Positions 41,698-50,603 of a stretch of 64,000 bases of DNA are shown in pieces. Made by a program: the position numbers and the translations under genes. The stretch is from HGM13233 sp964478515 (GTDB taxonomy: Bacteria; Bacillota; Clostridia; Oscillospirales; Ruminococcaceae): NCBI GenBank assembly GCA_964478515.1, contig CAYZIL010000007.1:1-64000 (forward strand). Direction: 5' to 3'. The first letter of the stretch is position 1; the number at the start of each line of letters is the position of its first letter. The notes beneath the pieces are model-generated. The model was not told where the DNA came from. It did not search any database and saw nothing but the letters and a program-made list of their open reading frames with translations.

Positions 41698-42660
41698 ATG
41701 AGCGAGCGTATACCCGTGATTTTTGACTGTGACCCCGGCCACGACGACGCGATGGCGCTGATGTGGGCGCTTTCGGCGCCGGAACAGCTCGACGTTATTG
41801 GCGTCACCACCGTAGCGGGCAACCAGACGCTGGAAAAGGTGACGCGCAACGCCATGCGCATTCTCACCGCGGCCGGCCGCACCGACATACCGGTGGCCGC
41901 CGGCGCTGCCGACGCCATGCTGATAAAGCACAAATCTATCGGCGCGCCGATTGTGCACGGCCAGTCGGGTCTCGACGGTCCGGCGCTGCCCGAGCCCGCG
42001 TTCGCGCTCAGCGAGCTGCCGGCGGTGGAACTGCTGGTAAAGCTTATAGAAAATTCGCCGCAGAAGGTGACGATAGTCGCCATAGGCCCGCTGACCAATA
42101 TTGCGGCGCTGCTGCTGTGCCGCCCCGACCTCAAACAGAACATTGAGCGGCTGTCTATTATGGGCGGCGGTACAATGGGCAACTGGACGCCGGCGGCGGA
42201 ATTCAACATCTGGCACGACCCCGACGCGGCAAAGATTGTTTTCAACTCGGGCTTGCCGATAATTATGGCCGGGCTGGACGTGACCCAAAAGGCCTATGTC
42301 ACCCGCGAGGAAAACGAGCAGCTGCGCGCGCAGGGCAACAAGATGTCGGTGCTCGCGGCCGAGCTCATCGACTTTTTCAGCCAGTACATCTACCGCGTGG
42401 AGGGTTTCCCCGGCTGCACGCTGCACGACCCCTGCGCCGTTGCGGTGCTGCTGCACCCCGAAATATTTGTCAGCGAGCAGTGCAACGTCGACGTTGAGAC
42501 CAAGGGCGAGCTCACCAGCGGCATGACGGTCGTCGACCGCGTAAATTACCTGTCAAAGGTAATGGGACGCACCATTGAGCAAAACGCGACGGTGCTGTTC
42601 AACGTAGACCGGCCCGCCTTCGTGCGCGAATTTCTCGCGGCAATGAAGCGGCTGGGATAA
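41698..42660 (+). CDS. Inosine-uridine preferring nucleoside hydrolase (Rih type)
   Basis: 320 residues from the Met at 41698 (AAAGGAGAAGAAAAA upstream). VIFDCDPGHDDAMAL (the DxDxxxDD calcium motif), VTTVAGNQTLEKVTRNA, VAIGPLTNIAALL, LSIMGGGTMGN, GLDVTQKAY, and LHDPCAVAVLLHP with the catalytic His region. Splits nucleosides into base and ribose. The nucleoside ABC importer at 47.9-52.7 kb may supply its substrate, and the guanine permease at 60.4 kb handles freed bases. Confidence 0.93.
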   Translation: MSERIPVIFDCDPGHDDAMALMWALSAPEQLDVIGVTTVAGNQTLEKVTRNAMRILTAAGRTDIPVAAGAADAMLIKHKSIGAPIVHGQSGLDGPALPEPAFALSELPAVELLVKLIENSPQKVTIVAIGPLTNIAALLLCRPDLKQNIERLSIMGGGTMGNWTPAAEFNIWHDPDAAKIVFNSGLPIIMAGLDVTQKAYVTREENEQLRAQGNKMSVLAAELIDFFSQYIYRVEGFPGCTLHDPCAVAVLLHPEIFVSEQCNVDVETKGELTSGMTVVDRVNYLSKVMGRTIEQNATVLFNVDRPAFVREFLAAMKRLG

Positions 42661-42710
42661 ATTTAAAAAGCTGTAAACAGACAAGATAAAGCTAAGGATA
42701 AAAATAATAA

Positions 42711-43337
42711 ATGAAAATTACTCCCACGCTCGTCAAGCGGGCGGTTTTGACTGCGCTCGGACTGGTAGTTGTCGGTCTTGGCGTCGGCACGTTTCTTTTT
42801 GCCGGCCTGGGCATGGACCCTGTCAGCGTGTTCGTTGAGGGTCTTGCCATTCGGCTGGGCAGCAGCTACGGTGTGGCCTCGCTGCTGTTCAACATTGCGG
42901 TACTGACAGTCGTCTTTTTTGTCGACCGCTCTTATATTAATTTCGCCTCGTTATTGGCGATGTTTCTCGTCGGCTTTTCCGCCGACGCCGCAGAGGCTCT
43001 GCTGAGCGCACTGGTCGGCGGCGAAATGAGCTTTTTTGTCAGCGTGCTGTTCGCGCTTGTCGGCTGCGCAGTAATGTCTTTCGGTGTGGCGGTGTATATT
43101 GCGCCCGGCATGGGCTTCGGCGCGTCCGACTCTATTTCGCAGATGATTTCCGACAAAAGCGGCTGGAATTACCGCTGGGTGAGAATAGGCGCCGACGTCT
43201 TCTTTATCATCGTCGGCTGGCTTATCGGCGGCCCGGTCGGCGTCGGCACGCTTATCGGCGCTCTGCTTACCGGACCGATAGTGCAGCTGTGCCGGCCGGC
43301 GGCAAAGAAAATAAACCGGCTGATAGTCGGCGAATAA
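42711..43337 (+). CDS. YczE/YyaS-family integral membrane protein
   Basis: 208 residues with five or six membrane helices. GLGVGTFLFAGLGMDPVSVF at the N-terminus, then FGVAVYIAPGMGFGASDSIS and VGVGTLIGALLTGPIVQL are the conserved family blocks. Function is undefined; relatives affect antibiotic synthesis and sometimes sit near transporters. AAGGAT before the ATG is only a moderate ribosome site. Confidence 0.82.
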   Translation: MKITPTLVKRAVLTALGLVVVGLGVGTFLFAGLGMDPVSVFVEGLAIRLGSSYGVASLLFNIAVLTVVFFVDRSYINFASLLAMFLVGFSADAAEALLSALVGGEMSFFVSVLFALVGCAVMSFGVAVYIAPGMGFGASDSISQMISDKSGWNYRWVRIGADVFFIIVGWLIGGPVGVGTLIGALLTGPIVQLCRPAAKKINRLIVGE

Positions 43338-43341
43338 AAGC

Positions 43342-43367
43342 AAAAGGGCTCCCGGCGGGGCCCTTTT
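43342..43367 (+). terminator. Terminator after the YczE-like gene
   Basis: Stem AAAAGGGCTCC/GGGGCCCTTTT with one G-U pair, CGGC loop, T-rich end. The following 187 bp to the next gene hold no recognised element. Confidence 0.82.
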
Positions 43368-43554
43368 ATATTGTGTTTTAGCGCCGTATGCCCGCAAGGT
43401 AAGGGAGGGTTCACAAGATGTCTCCTCTTACCGCTAAAGGGGCAGTGGGGCGTGAGCAAAAGGACAAAACGTCTTTGGACTCGGCAGTATTTTGCCCATA
43501 TAGGACTTGGCAAATTGCGCATTTCAGGCGTGGTTGCGATAACGGAGAAAACAC

Positions 43555-44589
43555 ATGGAAAACAGGGAACTGACTGAGCTGCGGCTGTGGCGGCAGCATT
43601 TAAGCGCGCCGGCGGACAAGCTTGCCGTTTGCCGCGAGCTCAACGGCGTGCAGGCGCAGTTTTGCACCAACGCCCGCCACGCGCTGCACATTCGCGGCGG
43701 CGACACGCTCACGGACGAAAACTGGGGCGACGGTTTGCTGAAAAGCTGGACGGTGCGCGGCACAATGCACGTCTTTGCCGCGGACGACCTGCCGCTGTAC
43801 TTTTACGCCGGCCGGCCGCAGTCGCCGCGCGCCGTAGACAGACTGGAAGCGGACGAATTTATAACGCTGGCGCGCAAAAAATATTTCGCCCGACTGATTC
43901 TGGAGCTTGTCGCCTGCGGCTGCGAGAGCCGCGCCCAACTGAAAGAGGAGTGCTTTATGCGCGGCATGAGCGAGCGCGAGGCGCAAAGCGTTTTCGACCC
44001 TTGGGGCGGCACACCGCGCGCGCTTGCCGCCGCCGGCAGGATGTGTTACCAGGCGCAGGAAAAGAAAGCGTTTTGTCTGTGCGCCACGTTTGTGCCGCTG
44101 TCGGCGGCGGCTGCGCGGCTGGAGACGGCGCGGCGCTATTTTTCGGCCTGTGCTCCGGCGAGCGTGCGCGACGCCGCCTACTATTTCGGCACGACGCAAA
44201 CCGCCGTAAAAGAAGTAATGGCGGCGCTGCCGCTCGAAACCGTACAGTGCGCGGGGCGGGAATATTTTCAGCTGACCGACAGCGAGCCGGAAGACGTCCC
44301 CGCGTGTCGTGAGTGCATATTTTTGGCCGGCTTTGACCCGCTGCTGCTCAGCTACCGCAAAGAGGACAACCCGTTTTTGCCGCCGGAATATCTGCGCGGT
44401 ATTTTCAACAAGGCCGGCATAGTCATGCCGGCGCTGCTGCTGCGCGGCCGTGTCGCCGGCCGCTGGCGGCGCTCGGGTCGAAAGCTGACCGTCACGGCGT
44501 TTCGGGAACTCAGCGAGCGCGACAGAAAAACTATTCGCCGCGCCGCAGAAAGCACATTCGGCGCGCTTAGCGGTGTGGATTTTGTCTGA
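43555..44589 (+). CDS. Winged-helix DNA glycosylase-like protein (AlkZ/YcaQ family)
   Basis: 344 residues. LNGVQAQF contains the QxQ motif of AlkZ/YcaQ, LLKSWTVRGTMHVFAADD matches the family's TWL/RGTLH block, and a C-terminal beta domain carries GRVAGRWRRSGRKL. AlkZ-type enzymes remove interstrand crosslinks or bulky alkyl adducts by base excision. The active-site QxQ is kept; the WxR-type motif reads VAGRWRR. Standalone gene, start preceded by CGGAGAAAACAC. Confidence 0.85.
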   Translation: MENRELTELRLWRQHLSAPADKLAVCRELNGVQAQFCTNARHALHIRGGDTLTDENWGDGLLKSWTVRGTMHVFAADDLPLYFYAGRPQSPRAVDRLEADEFITLARKKYFARLILELVACGCESRAQLKEECFMRGMSEREAQSVFDPWGGTPRALAAAGRMCYQAQEKKAFCLCATFVPLSAAAARLETARRYFSACAPASVRDAAYYFGTTQTAVKEVMAALPLETVQCAGREYFQLTDSEPEDVPACRECIFLAGFDPLLLSYRKEDNPFLPPEYLRGIFNKAGIVMPALLLRGRVAGRWRRSGRKLTVTAFRELSERDRKTIRRAAESTFGALSGVDFV

Positions 44590-44649
44590 GCGGCGCGCAG
44601 GCTGCACTGCGGGTGATTAAGCAGGAAAAATGACCGTAAATACAGTGAC

Positions 44650-44682
44650 GCCGGCCACGGGGAAGTTCTCCTTGTGGCCGGC
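44650..44682. terminator. Hairpin between convergent genes
   Basis: GCCGGCCAC (44650-44658) pairs with GTGGCCGGC (44674-44682), with further inner pairs GGGGAA/TTCTCC. T-tail GAAATTTTG on the plus side is weak. Confidence 0.5.
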
Positions 44683-44717
44683 GAAATTTTGTTATAGAGC
44701 GGTCGGCAAAAGCGGCC

Positions 44718-46112
44718 TTATTTGTCCGCGGCGCGCAGCGCGTCGAGCGTGTCCTGCGCCAATTGGGTAATTGTGGTGTGCTCGTAGCCGCGAAAGACGC
44801 TGTCAAACTTGTCGGCAAAGGGCTCGGTCCAGTAGTCGCGAATGCCGGCGTAGCCCTGAATGACGCCGTAAAGGGTGCCGATTTGGCCGGCGTTGCAGTC
44901 GACGTCCTGACCGCACATAGCGCAAACGTGCATACATTCGTCAAAGCTCTGCCCGCCGAACCACAGCGAGACGACCTCGGCGGCGGCGTTGGGGTAGGTG
45001 TGTATCCAGTTGTAGCGCTTGTATTTTTCCTCGCAGGGACGCCAGGCACTCTCCCAGTCGCTCGCATTGCGGCACTGCTCAAGCGCAAAGCTGACGACGG
45101 AGTAGTATTCGCTGTCGTCGGGTATTAGGTCGACGGCTTTTTCGACTATAGTGCGGATGTCGCTTTCGGTAAAGGCCATTGCCACCATCATGGCGTTGAA
45201 CGCCTCGCCGAGAATGCCGTTGCCGACGTGGGAAACGGAGCCGTCCGTCCAGGCGAGACGCGCCGCCTCGCGCGGGTCGCCGGGGGCGAGCATGCCGCAG
45301 ATAGACGCACGCATCTGGGCTCCTATCCACTCGCGCCAGGGGTTGTTGAAGCGCGCCGACTCGGGCGGGAAAACGCCGCGCTTGATGTTTTTGTAGGCGA
45401 CCTCCTCGGCGCTCCAGGCAAAGCCGATGCGGCCGACCCACTCGAGAGCCACGTCGCGGCTGGTCACGGCGCGCCCTTTGAGCGCGAAGGCCTTCAGAAA
45501 AGCGAGCTCGAAGAGCACGTCGTCGTTATAGGTGGTTGGGCGGCGGATATACTCGCGAATTTCGCCGAACTCCTCGCGCAGCTTATCGGTGCAGTAACCC
45601 TCTATCATAGTGCCCACGGCGGCGCCGGCTATCTGCGACAGCCAGCCAGCGTGCAGCTTTTTGAAAAGCTCGGCGTCGCTCAGCGTAATTGCGGCGGCGG
45701 CGGGAAAGCTGACGGCGGCCTCGTGCTGGGCAAAATCGCCGTACTGGGTATAAGACCAGTAGGGGTGGTCGGCTATTTTCGGGGCGCGGCTGAGCGCGTC
45801 GTATATTTCCGGCACGACTTTCAGCAGGGCAACGACGTCGTTTTCCTCGTTGGCGCGCTGTAATTCGGGAATAAGCGCTTCGGCCTCGCTGACGTCGCAG
45901 CCCATGTTTTCGGTAGCCTGAATGCCGCCGATAAGCACGCGCTCGGGCGCGCAGCTGCCCGGCACATTGGAGGCCGCTTTCATTTTTACGTCGGCAATGT
46001 CAACACCGGCAAAATCGGGCAGTTCCTCCTCCCACTGCGCCTCGACGTGCTGCTGTATGCGCGGGGTGGCGGTGCGAATCAATTCGTTGGTTATTTCCCA
46101 GGCCTTTTTCAT
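44718..46112 (-). CDS. ADP-ribosylglycohydrolase family protein, copy 1
   Basis: 464 residues. About 130 N-terminal residues precede the core (MKKAWEITNELIRTATPRIQ). Core: GAAVGTMIEGY, PTTYNDDVLFELAF (metal-binding Asp pair) and CGQDVDCNAGQIGTLYGVIQG (second Asp motif, GxDxDCNAG). The family cleaves N-glycosidic bonds of ADP-ribosyl adducts; distant members act as other ribosyl hydrolases. It follows its paralogue by 79 nt in the same direction. Shared neighbours (nucleoside importer) suggest a nucleoside or ADP-ribose-like substrate. Confidence 0.88.
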   Translation of the reverse strand: MKKAWEITNELIRTATPRIQQHVEAQWEEELPDFAGVDIADVKMKAASNVPGSCAPERVLIGGIQATENMGCDVSEAEALIPELQRANEENDVVALLKVVPEIYDALSRAPKIADHPYWSYTQYGDFAQHEAAVSFPAAAAITLSDAELFKKLHAGWLSQIAGAAVGTMIEGYCTDKLREEFGEIREYIRRPTTYNDDVLFELAFLKAFALKGRAVTSRDVALEWVGRIGFAWSAEEVAYKNIKRGVFPPESARFNNPWREWIGAQMRASICGMLAPGDPREAARLAWTDGSVSHVGNGILGEAFNAMMVAMAFTESDIRTIVEKAVDLIPDDSEYYSVVSFALEQCRNASDWESAWRPCEEKYKRYNWIHTYPNAAAEVVSLWFGGQSFDECMHVCAMCGQDVDCNAGQIGTLYGVIQGYAGIRDYWTEPFADKFDSVFRGYEHTTITQLAQDTLDALRAADK

Positions 46113-46191
46113 TTGCAGTTATACTCCGTTTTCCCGGCGCTGCCGCGCCGCAATTAAATTATAAAAATATTTATATTACCTAAAGACTGCG

Positions 46192-47607
46192 TTATTCAGC
46201 GGCTTCGGCGTTGCCGGCGCGCAGCAGCGCGTTGACGGTATTGTCGGCAAGTTCTTCAAAGCGCAGAGTGTCCAACCCGCGCACATAGGTCAGCATGCGG
46301 TCGCCGAAAGGCGCGGTCCAACGGTGCGAAAGCACGGCGCTGCCGCCAATAACGGCGGGTATATTGGCAACTTGCGCGGCGTTGCAGTCGACGTCCTGCC
46401 CGCACATGGCGACGGTGGACACGAGCGTGTCAAAGTCGCCGCCGCAGAAATACAGCGACACGACCTCAGCGGCGGCGTTGGGGAACGCGTGTTCCCAGCT
46501 GTAGCGCTTATATTTTTCGTCGCAGTTGAGCCAGGCGTCGCGCCAGTTGCCGTACTTCTCGCAGGCGCTCCAGGCGTATTCGACCACCGCGCGGTACAGC
46601 GAGTCGGCGGGCATCATGTCTATGGCCATGCGGCAGATTTTTTTTACGTCGCTTTCGACAAACGCGAGCGAGACCATAATGGCGTTGAATACCTCGCCCA
46701 GCGAGCCGTTTGAGTGGTGCGAGACCTCGGAGTCTGTCCAGGCAAGCTGTGCAGCCAAACGCGGGTTGCCGGGCGCCACCATGCCGCAGACGCCGCCGCG
46801 CATCTGCGCGCCTATCATCTCGCAGAAGGGGTTGTGGTAAATGCCGCTTTCGGGCGGATAAATTCCGTTTTTAATGTTGTCGAGCGCCACGGCCTCGGCC
46901 GTGTAGCCCAGCGGGATGCGCGCCGCCCACATTTCGGCGAGTTCGGCGCTGCTCAGCTCGTTGCCGCGCTTGGCAAATACCTCGAGAAAAACGAGCTCAA
47001 AGGTGATGTCGTCGTTGTACATCTCCGGCGTTTTTATGTAGCCGTCAATGCGGCCAAACGCCTTTTCGAGGTTTAGCGTGTGGTAACCCTCAATGGCGGT
47101 GCCCACGGCGCCCGCGCAGGTCTGTGCCATCCAACCGGCCCAGACGCGGTCATAAAGTTCGGCGCGGCTGAGTTTAAGTTTGGGATATTCGGGAAAAGTA
47201 ACCGCGGCGGCGTACTGTGAAAAGCTGTCGTAGTCGCGGTACTTAAAGCGCGGGTGCGACGGGTCCTTGGGCGCCGCCCAAAGCTCGCGCAGAATGCGGC
47301 AGGTAAGCCGGTAGAGCTCAATGTCGTTTTTGGCGCTCAGCGCCGCGAAACCGGCCGGCAGCAGCGCTTCGGCGGCGCTGACGTCGTAGCCGAGGTTTTC
47401 CTGTTCCTGCACATACATGGCGATGGCCTTAAAGGGCATTAGCGCGTCGCCGACGGTACTGTCCCACAGCCAGCGCATGCGTTCAAGATCGGCGCGCCCT
47501 GCCGCCTTGGCTGCGTTCCAGTCGACGCTGTCGGCGCGCTCGGCAAAGGGCATTTCGCTTTCGGTCAATTCGCGGGTATACTCCCAGGCTTTTTTTTCAC
47601 TGTGCAT
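46192..47607 (-). CDS. ADP-ribosylglycohydrolase family protein, copy 2
   Basis: 471 residues from the Met at 47607 (GAGGTGTAAT upstream). Core motifs GAVGTAIEGYHTLNLE, TPEMYNDDITFELVFLE and CGQDVDCNAAQVANIPAV mirror copy 1, with the same N-terminal extension (MHSEKKAWEYTRELTES). The Asp ligands are kept in both copies. Divergent from the BMP-family importer with 258 bp between starts. Paired paralogues of this size suggest related but distinct substrates. Confidence 0.88.
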   Translation of the reverse strand: MHSEKKAWEYTRELTESEMPFAERADSVDWNAAKAAGRADLERMRWLWDSTVGDALMPFKAIAMYVQEQENLGYDVSAAEALLPAGFAALSAKNDIELYRLTCRILRELWAAPKDPSHPRFKYRDYDSFSQYAAAVTFPEYPKLKLSRAELYDRVWAGWMAQTCAGAVGTAIEGYHTLNLEKAFGRIDGYIKTPEMYNDDITFELVFLEVFAKRGNELSSAELAEMWAARIPLGYTAEAVALDNIKNGIYPPESGIYHNPFCEMIGAQMRGGVCGMVAPGNPRLAAQLAWTDSEVSHHSNGSLGEVFNAIMVSLAFVESDVKKICRMAIDMMPADSLYRAVVEYAWSACEKYGNWRDAWLNCDEKYKRYSWEHAFPNAAAEVVSLYFCGGDFDTLVSTVAMCGQDVDCNAAQVANIPAVIGGSAVLSHRWTAPFGDRMLTYVRGLDTLRFEELADNTVNALLRAGNAEAAE

Positions 47608-47771
47608 ATTACACCTCGCGCAAATATATTTGTACAAATAATTATATCATATACCATGCCCGCGGCGAGAGCGGATGTCCCCGACAGCAGATAATTTCGG
47701 CATATTGCACTAAGAATAGTACCCTTTTAGATACATATAGATAAAAAGAAATTACGCTTCTGTCACCTTTC

Positions 47772-47845
47772 TTGACAAATGTCATCACCCTGTTTAATAT
47801 GAATGTGTGAGCTTGCGCTCACTAAGAGACTTCGTCAATGAAGTC
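47772..47845 (+). promoter_or_regulatory. Nucleoside importer promoter with two leader hairpins
   Basis: TTGACA (47772-47777), a 17-bp spacer and TAATAT (47795-47800). The predicted start is followed by GTGAGCTTGCGCTCAC (47807-47822), a perfect dyad, and GACTTC/GAAGTC (47828-47845), a second. The first, at about +1, resembles a lac-type operator half-site pair; the second may be a leader structure. Confidence 0.75.
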
Positions 47846-47865
47846 AAAATTATATGGAGGAAAAC

Positions 47866-48966
47866 ATGAAAAAAATTCTTGCTATTCTTCTCGCGTTAGT
47901 GCTCGTTTTCGGCCTTTGCGCCTGCGGCGGCAACAACGGCGGGGAGACCGATGGTGAGGACACCCGCATTCGTCTTGTCTACATCGTCAACGGCACTCTG
48001 GGCGACAAGTCCTTCTTCGACTCCGGCGCCGAGGGCCTGAAATGGATCGACGAGCAGTACGGTGACCAGGTCTACACCGAAGTCCGCGAGATGACTTATG
48101 ACAGCTCCCTGTGGGAAGCCACCACCAGCGACATCGTCGCCGAGGGTTGGGACATCGTCGTGGCCGGCACCTGGGACATGAAGGGCTATATCGAGGCTCT
48201 TGCTCCCGAGTATCCCGACACCAACTTCTGGTTCTTTGACGAGAGCTGGGACTTTGACGCCAATCCGTGCGACAACGTCTACGGCATTCTGTTTGCGCAG
48301 AACCAGGGCTCCTTCCTGGTCGGCATGGCCGCTGCTGCCATGACCCAGACCGGCAAGGTCGGCTACATGGGCGGCATGCCCAACACCGTCCTCAACGACT
48401 TTATGGTCGGCTATTGCGAGGGCGTTGACTATTATTGCCAGCAGACCGGTAAAACCGTTGAGACCGTTGTTGCCTGGACTCAGAGCTTCAGCGACAGCTC
48501 AATCGGCAAAGACATCGCGCTGGGCATGTATCAGAACGGCTGCGACGTGGTCTTCTCCTGCTGCGGCAGCTGCGGACTCGGCACCTTTGACGCCGCGATC
48601 GAAATGGGCGACGGTTACTACGTAATCGGCGTCGACGGCGACCAGGGCGCGTACTTCGCGAGCACCGGCGACCAGGCCAAGTCCGACGTCACCGTTACTT
48701 CTATGATGAAGTGCGTCAACTATGCGTTCCTCGACTCCATGACCGCGCACCTCGACGGCACTCTTGCTTACGGCACCAACGCCACTCTGGGCCTTGACGG
48801 CAACTACGTCCAGGCTGCGCCGAGCAACCTGCTGAGCGACGACGACTTGGCGCTCATCGAAGCCGCCCGCGACGGCATCATCAGCGGCGACATCGCCCTG
48901 AGCACTGCTTTCGGTATGGACGAAGACACCATCGCCGCTTATAACGACGGCTCTTGGAACGACTAA
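47866..48966 (+). CDS. BMP family nucleoside-binding lipoprotein
   Basis: 366 residues from the Met at 47866; the Met at 47854 lies inside the ATGGAGG ribosome site. Signal peptide MKKILAILLALVLVFGLCAC ends in a lipobox (Cys20). The mature part has the BMP/Med pattern: RLVYIVNGTLGDKSFFDSG, DIVVAGTWDMKGYIEALAPEYP, FAQNQGSFLVGMAAAAMTQ, VGYMGGMPNTVL, VIGVDGDQGAYF. Binds purine nucleosides or similar outside the membrane and hands them to the permeases downstream. Confidence 0.92.
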   Translation: MKKILAILLALVLVFGLCACGGNNGGETDGEDTRIRLVYIVNGTLGDKSFFDSGAEGLKWIDEQYGDQVYTEVREMTYDSSLWEATTSDIVAEGWDIVVAGTWDMKGYIEALAPEYPDTNFWFFDESWDFDANPCDNVYGILFAQNQGSFLVGMAAAAMTQTGKVGYMGGMPNTVLNDFMVGYCEGVDYYCQQTGKTVETVVAWTQSFSDSSIGKDIALGMYQNGCDVVFSCCGSCGLGTFDAAIEMGDGYYVIGVDGDQGAYFASTGDQAKSDVTVTSMMKCVNYAFLDSMTAHLDGTLAYGTNATLGLDGNYVQAAPSNLLSDDDLALIEAARDGIISGDIALSTAFGMDEDTIAAYNDGSWND

Positions 48967-48998
48967 AAAGCAACCGAAGTTGCACTGAATAAGGGAAA

Positions 48999-49036
48999 AC
49001 TCCGGCCGCCGGTGACGGCGGCCGGAGTACCTTTTT
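48999..49036 (+). terminator. Intercistronic partial terminator
   Basis: A 13-bp perfect stem (48999-49011 with 49016-49028), GTGA loop, then ACCTTTTTTAA. It lies between receptor and ATPase genes and probably sets their ratio. Confidence 0.8.
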
Positions 49037-49052
49037 TAAGGAGAGACAGCCG

Positions 49053-50603
49053 ATGGAGAATTTCCTCGTGATGAAGGACATCACAAAGGTTTACGACAAC
49101 GGCATCATGGCCAACGACAAGATATGCTTCTCTGCCAGAAAGGGCGAAATCCACGCCATCTGCGGCGAAAACGGCGCCGGCAAAACGACGCTGATGAAGC
49201 TGCTTTTCGGCGTTGAACAGCCCAACGAGGGCACCATCACCGTCAAGGGCCATGAAGTCGTGCTGACCTCGCCGATGAAGGCCATCGAGCTGGGTATCGG
49301 CATGGTGCACCAGCACTTCATGCTCGTGCCCTCGCTGAGCGTCGCAGAAAACGTTATGTTGGGCATTGAGCCGCGCAAGGGTCTGCTGTTTGACAAAGCC
49401 AAGGCCGCACAGCGCACAAAAGAGGTCAGCGAAAAATACAACTTGATTATTGACCCGCTCGCTAAAGTCGAAGACCTTTCGGTCGGACTTAAGCAGAAGG
49501 TCGAAATTATCAAAGCGCTCGTCAAGGGCGCCGAGATATTAATTTTGGATGAACCGACTGCCGTCTTGACGCCGCAGGAAACCAAAGAGCTATTTGAACA
49601 GCTCAAAGCGCTTAAAGACGCCGGCCATACGATAATATTTATTTCCCACAAACTCAACGAGGTCAAAAGCCTTTGCGACCGCGTGACAATTATTCGTCAC
49701 GGCCGGACTGTCGGCGTTTTCGACGTTGCCGACGTGTCCGAGGCGGACATTTCCCGGCTGATGATTGGCAGCGACGTCGAATTGACTATTACCAAAGACA
49801 AGGCGCAGCCGCAGGCCAACGTGCTTGAGGTCAGCCACCTTGTGACCTTCAGCGAGAGCGGAAAAAAGACGCTCAACGACGTCAGCTTTACCGTGCGCTC
49901 CGGCGAGATACTCGGCGTCGCCGGCGTCGAGGGCAACGGCCAGCGCGCGCTGGTAGATATGCTTACCGGCTTTGCGGCCGGCGGCCACGGCGAATTGAAA
50001 CTTGACGGCAGGGATATGCGCAAGTTGAATATTCACCAGCTTCGTCAGGAAGGTCTCGTCTATATTCCCGAGGACCGCATGACAGTAGGCATAGCGAAGG
50101 ACTTGACCATTCGCGAAAACCTTGTTGCGGACAAGTCCGACTTGCCCGGATACAACAAAGGTATTGTGATGGACCGCGCCGCCATTCAAGCGGACGTCGA
50201 CCAATGGATAAAAGAGTACCAGATACTCTGTTCTTCCGGCGAGCAGGCAGTCTCGATGCTTTCCGGCGGCAACATCCAAAAGGTTGTCGTTGCCCGCGAG
50301 TTCAACAGCTACAACAAGCTGCTTATCTGCGACCAGCCCACCCGCGGCATAGACGTCGGCGCGACCGATTTCATTCGCCGCCGCCTGGTGCAGATGCGCG
50401 ACGACGGCAAAGCGGTGCTGCTTATTTCCGCCGACCTGAACGAGGTCATGGAGCTTTCCGACAGCCTGATTGTTCTGTACGGCGGCGAGATAGTCGCCTA
50501 CTTCAACAATGTCAGCGAGCTTACGGAAGAAGAGCTCGGTTTGTATATGCTCGGCGTCAAGCGAATGACTCCCGAAGAGATCGGAGGTGCCGTCCATGCG
50601 TAA
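49053..50603 (+). CDS. Nucleoside ABC importer ATPase (two-domain, NupO/YufO type)
   Basis: 516 residues, two ATPase domains. First domain: Walker A GENGAGKTT, Q-loop HQHFMLVPSLS, signature LSVGLKQKVEIIKAL, Walker B LILDEPTAVL. Second: degenerate Walker A GVEGNGQRALV, signature LSGGNIQKVVVAREF, Walker B LLICDQPTRGIDVG. The asymmetry is standard for nucleoside and sugar importers. AAGGAGAGACAGCCG precedes the ATG. Confidence 0.94.
   Translation: MENFLVMKDITKVYDNGIMANDKICFSARKGEIHAICGENGAGKTTLMKLLFGVEQPNEGTITVKGHEVVLTSPMKAIELGIGMVHQHFMLVPSLSVAENVMLGIEPRKGLLFDKAKAAQRTKEVSEKYNLIIDPLAKVEDLSVGLKQKVEIIKALVKGAEILILDEPTAVLTPQETKELFEQLKALKDAGHTIIFISHKLNEVKSLCDRVTIIRHGRTVGVFDVADVSEADISRLMIGSDVELTITKDKAQPQANVLEVSHLVTFSESGKKTLNDVSFTVRSGEILGVAGVEGNGQRALVDMLTGFAAGGHGELKLDGRDMRKLNIHQLRQEGLVYIPEDRMTVGIAKDLTIRENLVADKSDLPGYNKGIVMDRAAIQADVDQWIKEYQILCSSGEQAVSMLSGGNIQKVVVAREFNSYNKLLICDQPTRGIDVGATDFIRRRLVQMRDDGKAVLLISADLNEVMELSDSLIVLYGGEIVAYFNNVSELTEEELGLYMLGVKRMTPEEIGGAVHA

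Noticed and set aside
43368..43554. Possible small RNA or gene before the AlkZ-like gene
   Set aside because: Contains purine-rich stretches and a short frame at 43371 but no ribosome site, stable hairpin or promoter that I can support.
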